64,000 nucleotides of DNA from the NCBI GenBank assembly GCA_021234155.1, contig JAJEKV010000148.1, positions 560,710 to 624,709 of the forward strand, written 5' to 3'. The notes under the pieces were generated by a model. That model searched no databases. It was not told where the DNA came from and saw only the letters and a list, made by a program, of their open reading frames with translations. The stretch comes from Isoetes taiwanensis. Taxonomy: Eukaryota; Streptophyta; Lycopodiopsida; Isoetales; Isoetaceae. Below are positions 22,731-35,039 of this stretch, one piece after another (positions within the stretch are counted from its first letter, which is position 1; the number at the start of each line of letters is the position of its first letter). Made by a program: the position numbers and the translations under genes.

Positions 22731-23320
22731 TCATACCACTGCTGCAATTTTGCCATCTCCATCTTTTGCCATAGCCATCGTCATCTGCAAGCAAGAAACA
22801 GAGAAACAGAAGTGAACAAACGAGACAAAGAAGAAAAGAAAGATCTGCATGCCATAGTCACCGCCATCTATAGCTGCATCTCCAAGCAGATAGATGGCAC
22901 TCTTTTCGTGAATCAGATGGAACAGCTCGCCTCCATGGCATAGATCCATTACCAAATAGAGAAACCACATTTGGGTGGCCGGAAACGAGCGTCATTAATT
23001 CAATTTCCCTCTTTATTTCTGCTCCATCTACGATTTTGCGTGCTAACCGTTCCCCTGTTTCTTTATCTAAGCACATCCATACCGTTCCCCTGTTTCTTTA
23101 TCTAAACACATACCTGCTGTATCGCCATCGCCAAGGGTTTTTAGAAGCTCCTATTTGGAATCGAAGTCTGGCAACAGAGTTGCCCCTTGTAGGCGCCATA
23201 ATTGTCTGCGCCATCAAGAGGAGCTGCCATCGCCAAATTTGACTGCAGCGCCTGCTCCATCGGCCATTCTGTCTGCCATTTTCTCTATCCACCCTGTATG
23301 TATCTCTTTCTCTGTATGTA
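22731..23320 (-). pseudogene. Serine/threonine protein kinase N-lobe fragment
   Basis: The minus frame from 23076 reads MCLDKETGERLARKIVDG (the beta-3 lysine in ARK), then IKREIELMTLVSGHPNVVSL (the alpha-C glutamate in REIE). A second frame continues with YLVMDLCHGGELFHLIHEK, the hinge of CDPK/PEPRK-like kinases. A frameshift, with loss of the beta-4 strand, joins HPNVVSL to YLVMDL. The catalytic loop (HRDxKPxN) and activation segment are absent, so it is inactive. The upstream part to about 23320 has stops. A 35 bp tandem duplication (23047-23081, 23082-23116) repeats the LDKETGER region. It lies wholly within the 4.1 kb TIR element. Confidence 0.75.
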
Positions 23321-25300
23321 TCTCTTTCTCCAGAAGAGCCCTGGCTATGGCATCTACTCTTTTCAGGAATCAAAAATCCTTAGAATGTTATTTCTTAGGC
23401 AATATTATTTCTAAGAAATGGGTAGATTGGAATAGAGATCATCATTGCTGGATTCGTAAGGCACAGAGAGGGAATGAAGGCTTGAATTAGCAAAAGAGCC
23501 ACATAGAGAAATAACAAAAGCACCACACAGAAAGAAATGGATGTCTATGCCGAAATGGGCATGTTATGTTCCAGAATCAGCAACTATAGTATGTCTGCTC
23601 TCGAAAGATCACATCTGTATCATGAATGGATGAAAGAGGAAGCCATGGATCAAGCAAGAAGCTGGAAGAAGAAGCACAAAATACGTGTTTCTTCAAATTT
23701 GAATTCCTGCACTTTCTTTTACCTTCTTATTTTCAATGCAGCCACCGATACTACAGGCCCAAAGCATTTCTCGAAAATAAAACAGAGCCGATCTGGCAGA
23801 AATAGATCCGACAGCACGAATATGAGCTTCCAGGTTTGATTCATTTTTATTTCTTACATATTTGCGCTTCCGTTTCTTCTGGCAGCCATATTTTGATGCG
23901 TACCTGCAAAAAAGGATGTCATCTAGAAATTGTAACCAAGACGAACTTATCTTGATCTATACAAAATTATTTGGGCGATTTACACCTGCAGTTACAGTAG
24001 CATCAAGCCTTACTTCTGCCCTGCCCCTTCCTTTCAGGCCCTGCCGCGTTTGAAATTCGAGTTGTCTATCCCGACAACCAAAACATTTCTAAGGTAAAGG
24101 TCTAAAATCTCAGTTAACATTTTCATTTACTCGAGTTTGCTCATGGCTGTGCTATGTTTTCTTCCGATTCATGGCAGGCGTTTCATAAGGGCTGCACAAA
24201 CTTCATATAAGGTAAAAAAAAAACAAAACTCGTAATCATCCTGTATGTTATGAGTTCTGTGCGTCTTCTAGTCTGTACATAATAAGAGAAATTTATGCTG
24301 GTTGCTTTTTTCTACTACCTTTTCAAACCGTAATCTGCTCGGGAAGCCACTCTTAACAATTTTTCATTTTCTTCTTTTGTGTTTCAATTTTAGCATGTAA
24401 TATGGGCTTGTGAAGCCACGCCAAGCGTGTCTCTATTTTTGCAATTAAAGCCTCTACTTTTGTCTCATCATCTACTTCTGAAGGTCTTTATTATTTTACC
24501 TTTTATGTTCTAGTAAATCCATCCTTTTTAGCTTCTTTTTTACGTGATTGAATGCATTCTAATGTAACCCACTTATAAAGTAAACCTAACTTTTTTGACT
24601 TATTATTCAGTTTTTCGACTTATTTTTAAAATTTTGTATTACACCATTATTTTGGTAATATCCAATATTTCTAAGGTTATTCGTGATATCATGTTTATGC
24701 AGCATGCATAGCGTTCTTGTCCTACAATACATCTATATAATAGTCATTTATTGGACTTCTTGGAGCATGTTTTGGCGTGATAGCATAATCAAGTGAGTCG
24801 CGCCATTTTGGAAATGTGAATCTTACATATCCTGCTTATTACAAGTCTCAGTTTACTTATCAATTTAGAAGGACTAATTCTCATTCCTTGAATATTGTAG
24901 TTTTGCTGGAAATGGCGTGATGCTACTATACAATAAGTTGTATATTGGGATGAGTTTGTCTTTATGGAGAAAGGGCATTGATGAAGCGAGGAAGCATGAA
25001 AGGTTTTGGCTAAAAGACAGAGGAGAAAGATTGTAGGGTTTTACAAAAGATAATAACTTGAGCTTGTCTTTTTTTTTCAATGAAATTGGAGCTTATTACA
25101 TTTTACGAAACTCAATAAGTGTATTTCAAAAAGTGATTGAGCAAAAGTTCTCTCTTTGTGAAATATGATATTGTGTTATATTGTGAAATATTGTCTATTC
25201 TATACGTAATATGATATTACGTTTTTGTATTTTTGACATGAAATGTGTGAATTTTAGTATGCCACTAAAAACATGCATTATAAAATTTGTCCCAAAATTA
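23321..25300. other. Interior of TIR element, no gene recognised
   Basis: Frames such as 23537-23839 (+, 100 codons, MDVYAEMGMLCSRISNYSM start) are open but unrecognised. They may be further captured exons or chance. The right 800 bp is AT-rich. Confidence 0.4.
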
Positions 25301-25460
25301 AGACATAATCCCAATTTAATTGGATGATGGTTGAGGCATCCAGCTACAACGTGACTACATGCTGCAGTTCATTTGTTGCACTTGTCTGCACATTTGTTGT
25401 TCACTTTGACAATCAATCTACTAACTGTGCCACAGATTTGGCTTACTACAGTGCTGGCTA

Positions 25461-26828
25461 TTGGATAGGCATATTCATCCCTTATTCCTTAATTTACACC
25501 GTACGTAAAGTTCCCCGTTTGTGGGGTATGCAAGTACAAAATTTGCTATACTGTATAACAAGATTCGCAAAATACTATAAGATTTCAAGCGGAATACTAT
25601 ATGGTGTTTATTTCATACGTGCAAAATACAATTATGAGGGCTCTCGCTGCCCTACGTCACCCCCCGAGTGAATATGCACCCAAACCAAAGGGGGTTTAAG
25701 GGGGATTTTAATTTAAATGTGTTGGACCCAATGGTTGTGTTAATTAATGTCAATGGTAGTTATGTGTTGGTTGTTAATGTCAATGGTTGTTATGTGTTGG
25801 TTGTTATGTGTTGGGGGATTTAATTTTTATATGTTGGATGTTAATGGTTTGTCGAAGGGGCCTTAGGGATGTCACACCCCATCCCAGGTGTGACAAAAAT
25901 TTTAGAATTCAAACCAGAAAAAAACTAGAATTCATTTGAGGCTTTCATCACCTGTAGCTTTTGAATTTCATCACAATAAAACAAATAAAACATAAGTAAA
26001 AGTTACCATAAAGATAGAGCAGATTGATCCCATTATTCTGAAAGTCATAGAGTTTGCAACACCCATACACAAACATTTTTCAACTGGAATTTAACAGCAG
26101 CCTTTGGCCTCCATGGATTCTTGTGGTGAGAAACCAAAGTGGGAAACTTTTCTGCTTGTTAGCACAAGGATCTAGAAGCCTCAAAATCTAAAATGCATGG
26201 TAATTTTTTGCAAGTTTCATTCGGAATGAGCCATAAAACAATATCCAATAGCGCAATCCTGTATTAATCAGCTAGTAGGATGTGAAAGCCTACCAAACCC
26301 GGCCGGAAAATTGCTGTTTTAGCATAGATAACTTAACCAAACATATCCATATCATACACTATCAAAAACATCTCGGAGAGAGCTTTCCAACGCAATAAAA
26401 ATCATGTCAAACAGAGCTCTGGATCAAAAGTTATGATAAGAAATGTGTTGCCGGCAGAGAAACTGCACTACATGCACCCTTCAAGCTCTTCATGTGCCCA
26501 TTATGCACCACACACACAAAAAGAGGGCTTTTGTTGTGAGCCATTGGTTGTTGACCATTATGCACCACACGCACAAAAAAGGGCTTTTGTTGTGAGCCAT
26601 TGGTTGTTGACTATTATGCACCACACACACAAAAGAAAGGCTTTTGTTGTGAGCCATTGGTTGTTGACCATTGGAAAAAAAAAAAGGCTAAAATCAATGG
26701 CTCAGAAATGGTGCACTCTAGATGTACGCATTAGTACATCCATTTGAATACATCACAAAATCATAGGAAAACCTTAGTGAAAAGCGTACAAAAACACAAA
26801 GAAAACCCCCTGTTATTATGCTACATAT
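25461..26828. mobile_element. Undefined 1.4 kb insertion in GPI-fragment copy 2
   Basis: This block interrupts the gene fragment between GTGCTGGC(T)TA and TTCAGTGATC, which are adjacent in copy 1. It contains GTTGTTATGTGTTGG-type repeats (about 25740-25830) and the tandem array at 26499. No terminal repeats or coding domain were recognised, so its class is unknown. Confidence 0.55.
26499..26672. repeat. Three-copy tandem repeat, about 58 bp
   Basis: Three near-identical units contain CATTATGCACCACAC, GGGCTTTTGTTGTGAGCC and ATTGGTTGTTGA. They differ by a few bases and small indels in the A-run. Confidence 0.85.
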
Positions 26829-27030
26829 TCAGTGATCGATGTGTTCATGTGTTGACAGAAAAAATGGTTTGGCATGCCCATTAGTTCCAGCTCCTGCGCC
26901 AAATGCAGCAGCACCGCTTCACCACAATATTGTTCTAGGTCTTGTAGCATTATCCACAGTATTACTTCTTACATTCTCTGATTCTGGCATAGGAATAACC
27001 TCAATTTCAGCGGACAGTTTTGAAGGTCCT

Positions 27031-30000
27031 TAATTGCAGACGATTGACATTTTTTCCATAATTCTTACAGGCTTGTTATTTGAAGCTGTTCAAAGTTATC
27101 ACACTTGACTTGTACACGTTGATTTGTTTCGTTATAAAAGCAAAACTGCGTGCCCTTCGCAAAGGGATTATTGTGTGCATGCCATTTTCTATTTCACCGA
27201 AACGCAATGGAACTAACATTTGCCAAAATTGACAGGAAACAACTAACCAAGCGTGCAACCCTCCTTGCAATTCTAGGCTATCCACGTAGCAATTACATGT
27301 CAGCAGAATCTGATGTGGCATGGTCTAACCCGTAAGATCTTCAGATTTGCAGGTCGACCGCTATTAAAATTAGAAAAAGGCAGAAAAATACAGACGGAGA
27401 TGGGGTCGTTCGCAATCTCTCCACTCCGATATTGCATTTTCTCTCGCTTCCGTCGGATTTTCTTCTACCCTAGATCCGAAAAAAGAAGCAGATAGAATCT
27501 CCATCTTCCCATCCCCTTCTGTTTTTCCTTGCTTTCAGTTTCCTTCCATTTCTCTTTCCATTTCTGTTGTCTGCTTCTTCGATTTTCCTTACCCTTTCTC
27601 TCGCTTCCTTTGGATTTCCTTCTTGTTAACGCATTCAAATGGACTAAATTATAGGATGAAGATTTGGGATTGGGAAGAAGAACAGTACATTGGTCTGGCT
27701 TTCTGGTGGCTTTCCAGAGCTTGTATGAGCTACATTCTCTTCAAACAAAAAGGTCGGCCCCTATCAAACCCCATCCGTTTCTTGTCGGTGCTTCTTGTTC
27801 TCCTTGAATCTTTGATTGGTAATAGGTCTGCAACAGAATAAAGTTATGCAAGCATGGGTATCTCAAAATGGGTTAGGGTTATATCGACACTAAGAATGAT
27901 ATGGTGTGGATCTGCAGAAAGAAAATGACGTTCCTTGCTTATTTGCTTCCTGCGGTCACTGAAGTCTGTGCATCTGCATAAATCTCTGCTACCTCACGGG
28001 TTTCCTACAATGGAGTGATATGAAGAAAATCAAAGCCTGTGACGACCATAGGTTCGTGACAAAGCCCAGAAAAAAGTGGAGATCGTTTCTCTCTGGACCA
28101 CATTTTCTTTAAAGACATTAGACAGAGGTACTTCCTCATTCAATTGTTATTGTATCCTTTACAGTCTATATGCAAGTTTAGTTTAGTTTATTGTTCTCTT
28201 TCTTCTCAATCTGCTGAAACATTAGGGAAGCTTTGTATAAACACACGAAAGATGGCAAAACATGCGAGCAAATAGTGCACAGCATAGCCTCAAGTATTCA
28301 AGTATCTGCAAAACAAGCTTGATCCAATTTCTGTTTTCGCTGATCATCTAATCTGTCATTTTTTCTCCATGCAACCTCATGTTCGAAAAGAAAAGAAAAT
28401 ACAGCAAGTCAGGGAATTGTAATTGTTTTTGGCTTAGTAGAAACGAAATCCTTGCCTGCAGTAATGCTTGAACAACTTGAGACATAAAGTTATAGATTAG
28501 AGATGAATGCATCCTTGTGTTTTCTTCATCAATAATGAAGTGGATTGATTTCAGAAATTATCTCGGGCAAGTACTAGGTCCACACTATCACAAGCGTCAA
28601 CTAAACATATTGTTGCACTTATTTTTTGGATTTGTCCTTGCTACACAGCCATTTAAGTCAATAATTTGCATGTGAGGAAGTGAAAGGCCGTGTTGTTGTC
28701 TATTGCTCCTGTACCTCAACATGGTGGATTTTTCCTTGTGCAGTCTTTATCGAGCATGCATACACCAGCATACTTTGTGCACAGTTGTATTAGAAGGATT
28801 TCATGAGATGAAAATCTGTATATTATGCTGGGGGCATTTTTGAGTAGAACAGTAAAGAATTAGATAGGGCCAGAAAGAGAATTTCCTCTCAAATCCATAC
28901 CATATGAGACAAGGAAATAAGATTACTAATTTATGAACGAATTGGACCTGATCTTTAACAAGCACTTCATTTAGGTCTATTCTTTGGAGCCCTTTCATCC
29001 AACACTGGTACTGTACATTTTTCATTTTTTGCATACCAGTTTCTCAGTTCAGATCTTTACTATTCCAACCATCACACATCACTTGGTATTGGAATGCAGA
29101 CTGCTTGATATGCTGTTTTATGTTCTAAAGGAGTTGTTTCTATTATGTGCTGACAACGATGGTCATTTTATGGTATATCATCCCTCTATGTTAACAAAAC
29201 ATTGCATTCTATGTTTTTTCTCACCATTAGTTCTCTCTTGTACAGGTCTCAAGAGTGAACGTTGACATGTTGATATTCCATTTGGATGATATAGGTGATG
29301 TGATGAACCATCCCAAGGTCAAAAGGACAATGAAATTGTTCTCTTAGACAATATTCCTTTGTCTGCTGCTCTGTTTCATCTCATTTCTGAGTGCACTGAT
29401 GTTTTACATGCGTGGTATGATACAAATATCTACTCAATTTTTTTTCGAGATCAAGCAAATTTTCACTCAATGACTAGTAAATAACCATCAATAATCTTTA
29501 TCAGAATCTTTAGGCCTTGCGAGCTCGCTATAAAAGGCAGACAACAAAGATATAATGTTATCATAGTACAACTGATTTTTAAGAGAGGCGGTTATGATTG
29601 TAAATCCTTATGCTCTATTCTGTAAGAGGAATCCAAGCATGAATTTCTATGTTCTAGATGCCAGTGACAGATCTTCTGTTACTTGAGGTTTTTTATCGAG
29701 GTAAACTCCATCAAAGTGTTGTCTTATACTGAGGTTTGCATGCTTAGATCTTTTGTTTGTTTGAATAGCACCTTGTGGTACTATAAAATTATACATCAAG
29801 CTTAACTACTGAGCATAATAAAGTTCGTTTTAGAATTTTTGCAAGAACATGTTTCCTTCTCTTTTGTTTTCTATTATATTGGATGTAATTGACCTCCACA
29901 TTAAGAAACCTCAAAGCGTGATCAATGCAGCTACAATTATCTAAAAAAGCAGCTTCTTTTTACATCGTTATTGTACAACAATAGTAAGTCTGACCAATGT

Positions 30001-32145
30001 TACAACTCTTTAGGCACTTTTTTTAACCAATAAATGGGTAAAATTTTAGTTCAATTTTTACTGGGGCATGAAGCCTCCGCAAATATCCTATACCAAAAAT
30101 TCTTACTACAAATCAGATTGCTCCATCCATGGTCTCTAATTGTCCCAGGTGATAACAAGTTATCCCCTACTAAGGACGTGCCTATTTTATCTCCAAAATT
30201 TGATTTACATGTTGCAAGGTTAAAAGTTTTGTGGCATCTCAAGCACCTTTAATTGATCACAGAGGTCAACATGACTTTGTTCAGCCCCAACAAAATGTGA
30301 TAAAACTTCCTTTACTAAGGACGTGCCTATTTTATCTGCCATTTAATTCTTACAACATTGTTAATTTGTTTCTATCCTTATTGAAGGGATGCGTTTTAGC
30401 ATCTAATAGAGGCATCCCTTGAGGCCTGAGGAGGCATTCTCATTAGGATAAAATGATGTGCTTCCTTTTTCCATGTTTATCCCTCCTCCCATACAATTTA
30501 TATTTACTTTGCCCTAATTTCCTTGTGCCTTTATTTTCTATAGCCTCTGGCGTGCCTTTTTGCTAGTTTTTTTTTTTTTTTTTAAAATCATAAGATTTGA
30601 TCCAAAAGTGGAAAGCCCTCTTATAGATCTCTTCCATGGTGTATGATTGAATCGAGTTTGATTAAGTTATCTGGTTGAAAAGCATAACCTTCTGGCTGGC
30701 TTTAATTATAGTTTGTTTGGTGTTATCTCTATCGGGAAAACGTCTCTGGATTAGTTATCTAGTAATTAACCTTTTGGTTTTATGAACCATATGGATAAAT
30801 AAAGGTTCTATAAAAGATAATAACTATGATGGTCCCCTTAAACTTTGAATCGATAGACGAGTTGACTACTCATTCTAAACCTTCCTCCCATTTAATTGCT
30901 TTGTACAAGCTTTGTTTGGAAGTCACTATGTTGAAGTTTGAAAGACCCCTTGTCATGGTATCTCAAGTTTTAGTATCACTTTGCTCCTTCTATTTCCATT
31001 CCCTATTCATTCTTGAACTTGCCCCTTGCTACATATGCCAATCTGCTAGTGTGCCCCGTGTTTGAATGCATCTGTATACCCCTTATTGCTTTTGAGGTAT
31101 ACTTGGCTATGCCCCTACTAATTTGTAGGACCTTTTGAATCTCAAAGGCTTACACATGGTAGGTATAGGAGAAATGCGGATGTATACCCCTTTAGGGACA
31201 AGGTAAGGGTATAATTTAAAGAAAGGACATGTTGGGAAAGGTTTAAAGATTTTCAGTATAAGTTAAGGCCGAAGTGGCTATATGCCGGAGCAAGCAGAGC
31301 ATATGAATATGGGGTTGCTGCTGTATGGCAGAAACAACAAAGGTGGTTGACAAGAGGCCAAGAAGAGCACTAAGGGGTGTAGCTGGAAAAGATAAATTAA
31401 AGGATGTTTAGAATAAAGCTAGATAATGGAACCACTAGGAAGATAATAGGTATGGGCTTAACTAAATGTAAACTTTTGAGATCAATGGGTAAGATATTTG
31501 ATCAAAGCGATTGCGCAAGCAAGCAACATAAGGTAGGTTAGGGGCATGGAGGCGCAGGTTCGCAAGGCCTAATATTACCAAGGGCAATGGCAATAATTGG
31601 GTAACAATATGTGAAAGCGGGACGGATGTCCACATTGACAAGCATGGTTAGTGGTATTGTAAGGGCAATTGCTGAAGTTCTTCTAGAATAATTCTGTATT
31701 ATTTAAGAGTGCATTGGACAAGGTAGAGCTAATGTTAAATTGAGGTTTAGTATGGTATGCCTTTGGTGACTTTTCGTATTTTTTAACTTGGGTCATATAA
31801 TGGAACTTGATTTTCTCTAAGAATAATTTTAGGGTTCAGGTCGAATGGTTTTTTGGCTTCTGTTAACCTATTGCAGCTCCGACGTTTGCACGGATGGAAT
31901 CACCAGCCATATCGGATCTGGAATCAAACAATTATGGATGAATCAGGTATATGCAAATGGGGTAAGCTCCATAAACAGGGAATATTTTGCTAAATCCGGC
32001 AAGGGATGGGCTGGGTCTAGACTTTGTCTGCATAAGAACGGAATGGCAGATCCACAGGAAAAATGCCACAAAGAAAGCTTGGCCAAAAATGGAGGCAGTC
32101 GGGCAGATCTAGAGCCAAAAATGGCGGAAACAAGAAAGCATATTT
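27031..32145. other. No gene recognised
   Basis: Five kilobases of AT-rich sequence. A pyrimidine-rich stretch (27400-27620) resembles a plant 5' leader, but no supported frame follows. A 24 bp direct repeat (30169-30192, 30314-30337, ACTAAGGACGTGCCTATTTT...) and a T-run (30568-30583) are present. Short frames are unsupported. A retroelement or captured gene remnant is possible. Confidence 0.4.
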
Positions 32146-32586
32146 GTGGCAGCAGCAAAAGGCTTTCGCCACATTTCTTGCAGAGGAGCTTGGAGCTCTC
32201 TAAGCGCCTCAATGACACGCCATGAAGGAAGCCAGAATAAGAATGAGACTAGAGCGCAAATGATCAAGTTAATCAATGCAGCTGGCCTTGATCTAATAGC
32301 TCTGTGCAGGGCAGAAGGTGAATCCATAGCACAGCCCACTAAGGCATTTCTGCTTAGGATTATCACGAAATACAATCTGCAAGGGCCAAGCAACAAGCCT
32401 GCAACAGGGATTATGAAATTCATATCCAAAGATCAGGTGGATGCAAACAAGGGGATGGCTGACAACAACATTACAAGCATTGCTGAAACTCAAGAAGCTG
32501 AAGAAGATGACGAGGAGATGGAAAATGAGGGAGACATTCCGCTTAACCAGGTTTTTTATGAAGTTCAAAGGGCTGTTAGGCATTAA
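32146..32586 (+). CDS. Possible short coding frame, unrecognised
   Basis: 146 codons from an ATG. The protein is hydrophilic, with a central segment AGLDLIALCRAEGESIAQPT and an acidic C-terminal run, EAEEDDEEMENEGD. I recognise no domain. The codon-like composition, the acidic run and a stop followed by AT-rich sequence are weak signs of coding origin. It overlaps another plus frame (31845-32225) in a different register. It could be an exon captured by a transposon or a chance frame. Confidence 0.25.
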   Translation: MAAAKGFRHISCRGAWSSLSASMTRHEGSQNKNETRAQMIKLINAAGLDLIALCRAEGESIAQPTKAFLLRIITKYNLQGPSNKPATGIMKFISKDQVDANKGMADNNITSIAETQEAEEDDEEMENEGDIPLNQVFYEVQRAVRH

Positions 32587-33224
32587 ATACTTCATACTTT
32601 ACAAGTGATATGTTTTTTAGAAATGTGTAAGGATGTTATAGGACCAGCATTTTGTGTACTGCTGAAAATGTGTTCGAATCATAAGCAGAACAGACCCTGC
32701 TCCTGGGCATAACAGAGGCAGTATTTCTGATTGGTTGTAATTAAGAAAGAATATAGATTCTTTTTGACATTTCGAAATTTAGATTGTAGATCCTTTGATT
32801 TCAATTTATTATGGTGAAGGGCGAAGAGCCATATAGAGCAACAGCTTACCTGACGGCCCTAACTCGGTTACCATTATAATGCTAATCTGGGTTTTGTTTG
32901 GCTGCAGGTAACCTGCTCTATATCTCCATAAACTCCTTGTGTTGGATTTATGTTGATTGTGTTACAAGAAGGACAAATGCTGCTGCAGTCAGTACGAATG
33001 TTTCAAGACTTTGAATATTCTGTTTACATAAAGACTTGTTGTTTTTGTGCTGTTATGGTAAGTAAAACTTTAAATTCGGCATAGTTTCTGCAAAGTTCAG
33101 AATATTGACAGAAGTGAAAAGATAGAAATATCATAACTCTGAAAGCATGGATTCAAACTTGGTTATACTGTAAGTAATACATTAGAAGTACACATTAGTA
33201 GTTGATGTCGATCAACAAATGCAC

Positions 33225-33420
33225 TTGGTTTGGGACCTTGATGGACATGTTATGAGATGTGTAAGAGACCAGAATGGAACGCATGTTGTTCAGAAATGCA
33301 TTGAATGCGTAATTCCAGGTAGGATTCAGTTTATAATTTCTGGTTCAATGGCCAAGTTGTTAGCCTTTCGAGCGATCCATACGTTGCCAAATGATCGAGG
33401 TATACGACAATTTGGTGTAT
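33225..33420 (+). pseudogene. Pumilio (PUM-HD) repeat fragment
   Basis: The plus frame reads [20 protein letters not shown] then CIECV and IQFIIS, closely matching one Puf repeat of plant APUM proteins (family: [17 protein letters not shown]). After a +1 shift the next repeat continues as [11 protein letters not shown] and stops. Pumilio proteins bind UGUA-containing 3' UTRs through eight such repeats. Only about one and a half are here, so it cannot bind RNA as a unit. The upstream sequence is not homologous. This is probably a captured or decayed exon. Confidence 0.8.
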
Positions 33421-33589
33421 TTTTATGCATGGACACAGTCTCATATCCATTGATCATACACATCTGGATTTTTATTCGGTCTTTATGGGCCCCTTAAAAA
33501 AATGCTTTGAAAACTAAATCTTTGGAGACAGAATTGGATGGCATCACATCAACTGTTCGATTCTGCGGATGATTTCGCTTTCTTTCTAT

Positions 33590-34310
33590 TATAGCGCGCC
33601 TTCTTTGTAAAACGACAAGCTCCAGATTTGCTGTGCTTCTTGCTTGAGGTTAGTAAACATTCTTCTCACTTGGAGCAGAAAATATTCAATGCTGCTTATC
33701 ACAGAAGCCCCTTGTTTGATCATCTAGTGGAGGTAAGTCCGTCGGATTTGATAAGGTTTCTGAGTTCGAGCTCTAAGTTCTGATTTTTTTCTTCTCATGT
33801 TGTTTCTCTTATTTAGGGGATTATATTCTGCCAAGATTGTTGGACGCATGCAAGTTCAATGGGTTTAACTCTCAGCTGCACAAAAGGTAAGGCGGTGAGG
33901 AAATAATTATGTTTGTCATGCTCAGATATATGAAAAGATCCAATAAATCTGTAAGAATATGACAGAGTGCTATGAATACTGACTTATTTTGGCATTTATA
34001 GAATGTTAGTTCCACAATTCAGGTTCAAGGCCTCATACATTTTAGCTTTAGGCATCGTTATTCAAGTTAGATATAGCTTTTTCTTTCTTGAACCATATTG
34101 TCAAGGTTGTGATATGCCGATATATCAAATTTTGAAGCTTAGATTGCTTTTCTTAAAAGCTTGATTCATATAATAAATCTAGCATTTTTGTCTCTTTGTT
34201 CTTACTGTAGATGCAAGGCTTGCTTTCCTTCATGTTCATGTCAAAGCCTTACTGGTGCTGTGACATTGGGTCTGGAACGAACAAGCAAGGGATTTGCAAG
34301 GTAGGTGCGG
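33590..34310 (+). other. Exon-like blocks of unknown origin
   Basis: Several short open blocks have plausible splice sites: acceptor TCTATTATAG before about 33596, then SSHLEQKIFNAAYHRSPLFD (about 33658-33730) ending at GTAAGT, then DYILPRLLDACKFNGFNSQL (about 33822-33888) ending at GTAAGG. I do not recognise the protein. They may belong with the Pumilio remnant or be another captured gene. About 34.85 kb has an AATAAAG motif. Confidence 0.3.
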
Positions 34311-35039
34311 AACTAAGTTAGTTTGCAGTATTCTATATTTGGCAACCATTTTTTTCATTAATGTTCCAGTTCGCTGGTTTTGAACACTGTTGGATGCAAT
34401 TTCGTGAATGAAAAACATCGAGACCAGAAATTAAATACTTGGAGACAATGCTCAAGCAAGATATCAAAGCTTTTATTCCATGGGTGACAATAGAACTCTT
34501 TATTCTGATTTTATTGTTGGTGTTGCTCTGCTAATCTTGGAGTTGTGTGCAATTTTTTCTTCATGGGTCTGCAAGATGTACATGTCTATATCAAAGTTTA
34601 AAAGGTAATGGATTGATTTTGTGTTTTGGTTGTTTCTTGCTAGTACTGACTGCACTATAGAATCAGGCAAATTACAGGAGGTGTAAAGACAAGTTATTAG
34701 AGGAGGTGCAATTTACGATAGAGTTCAGAAAGTCGAGTGAAGGCCAAACATTGTAATGCTGGAAGCAGAGACCTTGCCACATTATTCTTGTAGTTGGCAT
34801 TGTAAAGATCGTTACATGTAAATGTAACTGTGACTTGTGACTGGATTTAAATAAAGGAGTTTTTGTTTTACTTATGCTTTTATTTCTTTATAACTTGTAG
34901 CCTAAATTCATCTTAGACTTCATCAGCATTACAAGCTGGGGAATTGAAAATGCAGGCATAGTGCATATCAATAAAACTTTCAATTTGAAAACAAAATGTA
35001 AATCCAAACAAAATGTAAATAGACGAAAACCTGACAAAA

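Larger units (their letters stand above)
21238..25332. mobile_element. 4.1 kb TIR transposon carrying a kinase fragment
   Basis: Perfect 31 bp terminal inverted repeats begin AACCATCATCCAATTAAATT (21238-21268 and 25302-25332). The flanks carry a 4 bp direct repeat GAGG (21234-21237, 25333-25336). Copy 1 of the interrupted gene fragment provides the related empty site. A palindromic motif of the type CACGCCAAGCGTG recurs near both ends and inside. No transposase frame was found, so the element is non-autonomous and Pack-type in the sense that it carries gene pieces. A 4 bp duplication that is not TTAA excludes the usual hAT (8), MULE (9), CACTA (3) and Harbinger (3) classes. Sola- or Ginger-like families are candidates by duplication length only. 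Confidence 0.85.
21180..27030 (+). pseudogene. Same GPI-type fragment, copy 2, split by two insertions
   Basis: Pieces at 21180-21237, 25333-25460 and 26829-27030 join to match copy 1 (20641-21060) almost base for base. The first break is filled by the TIR element 21238-25332 and the second by a 1.4 kb insertion (25461-26828). A splice-acceptor-like TGCAG precedes the first piece at about 21175-21180, suggesting that the fragment keeps exon structure. The ectodomain piece reads DNQSTNCATDLAYYSAG and the tail NAAAPLHHNIVLGLVALST. Non-functional. Confidence 0.65.

Noticed and set aside
26499-26672. Regular repeats considered as a CRISPR array
   Set aside because: Direct tandem copies without unique spacers in a plant nuclear context.
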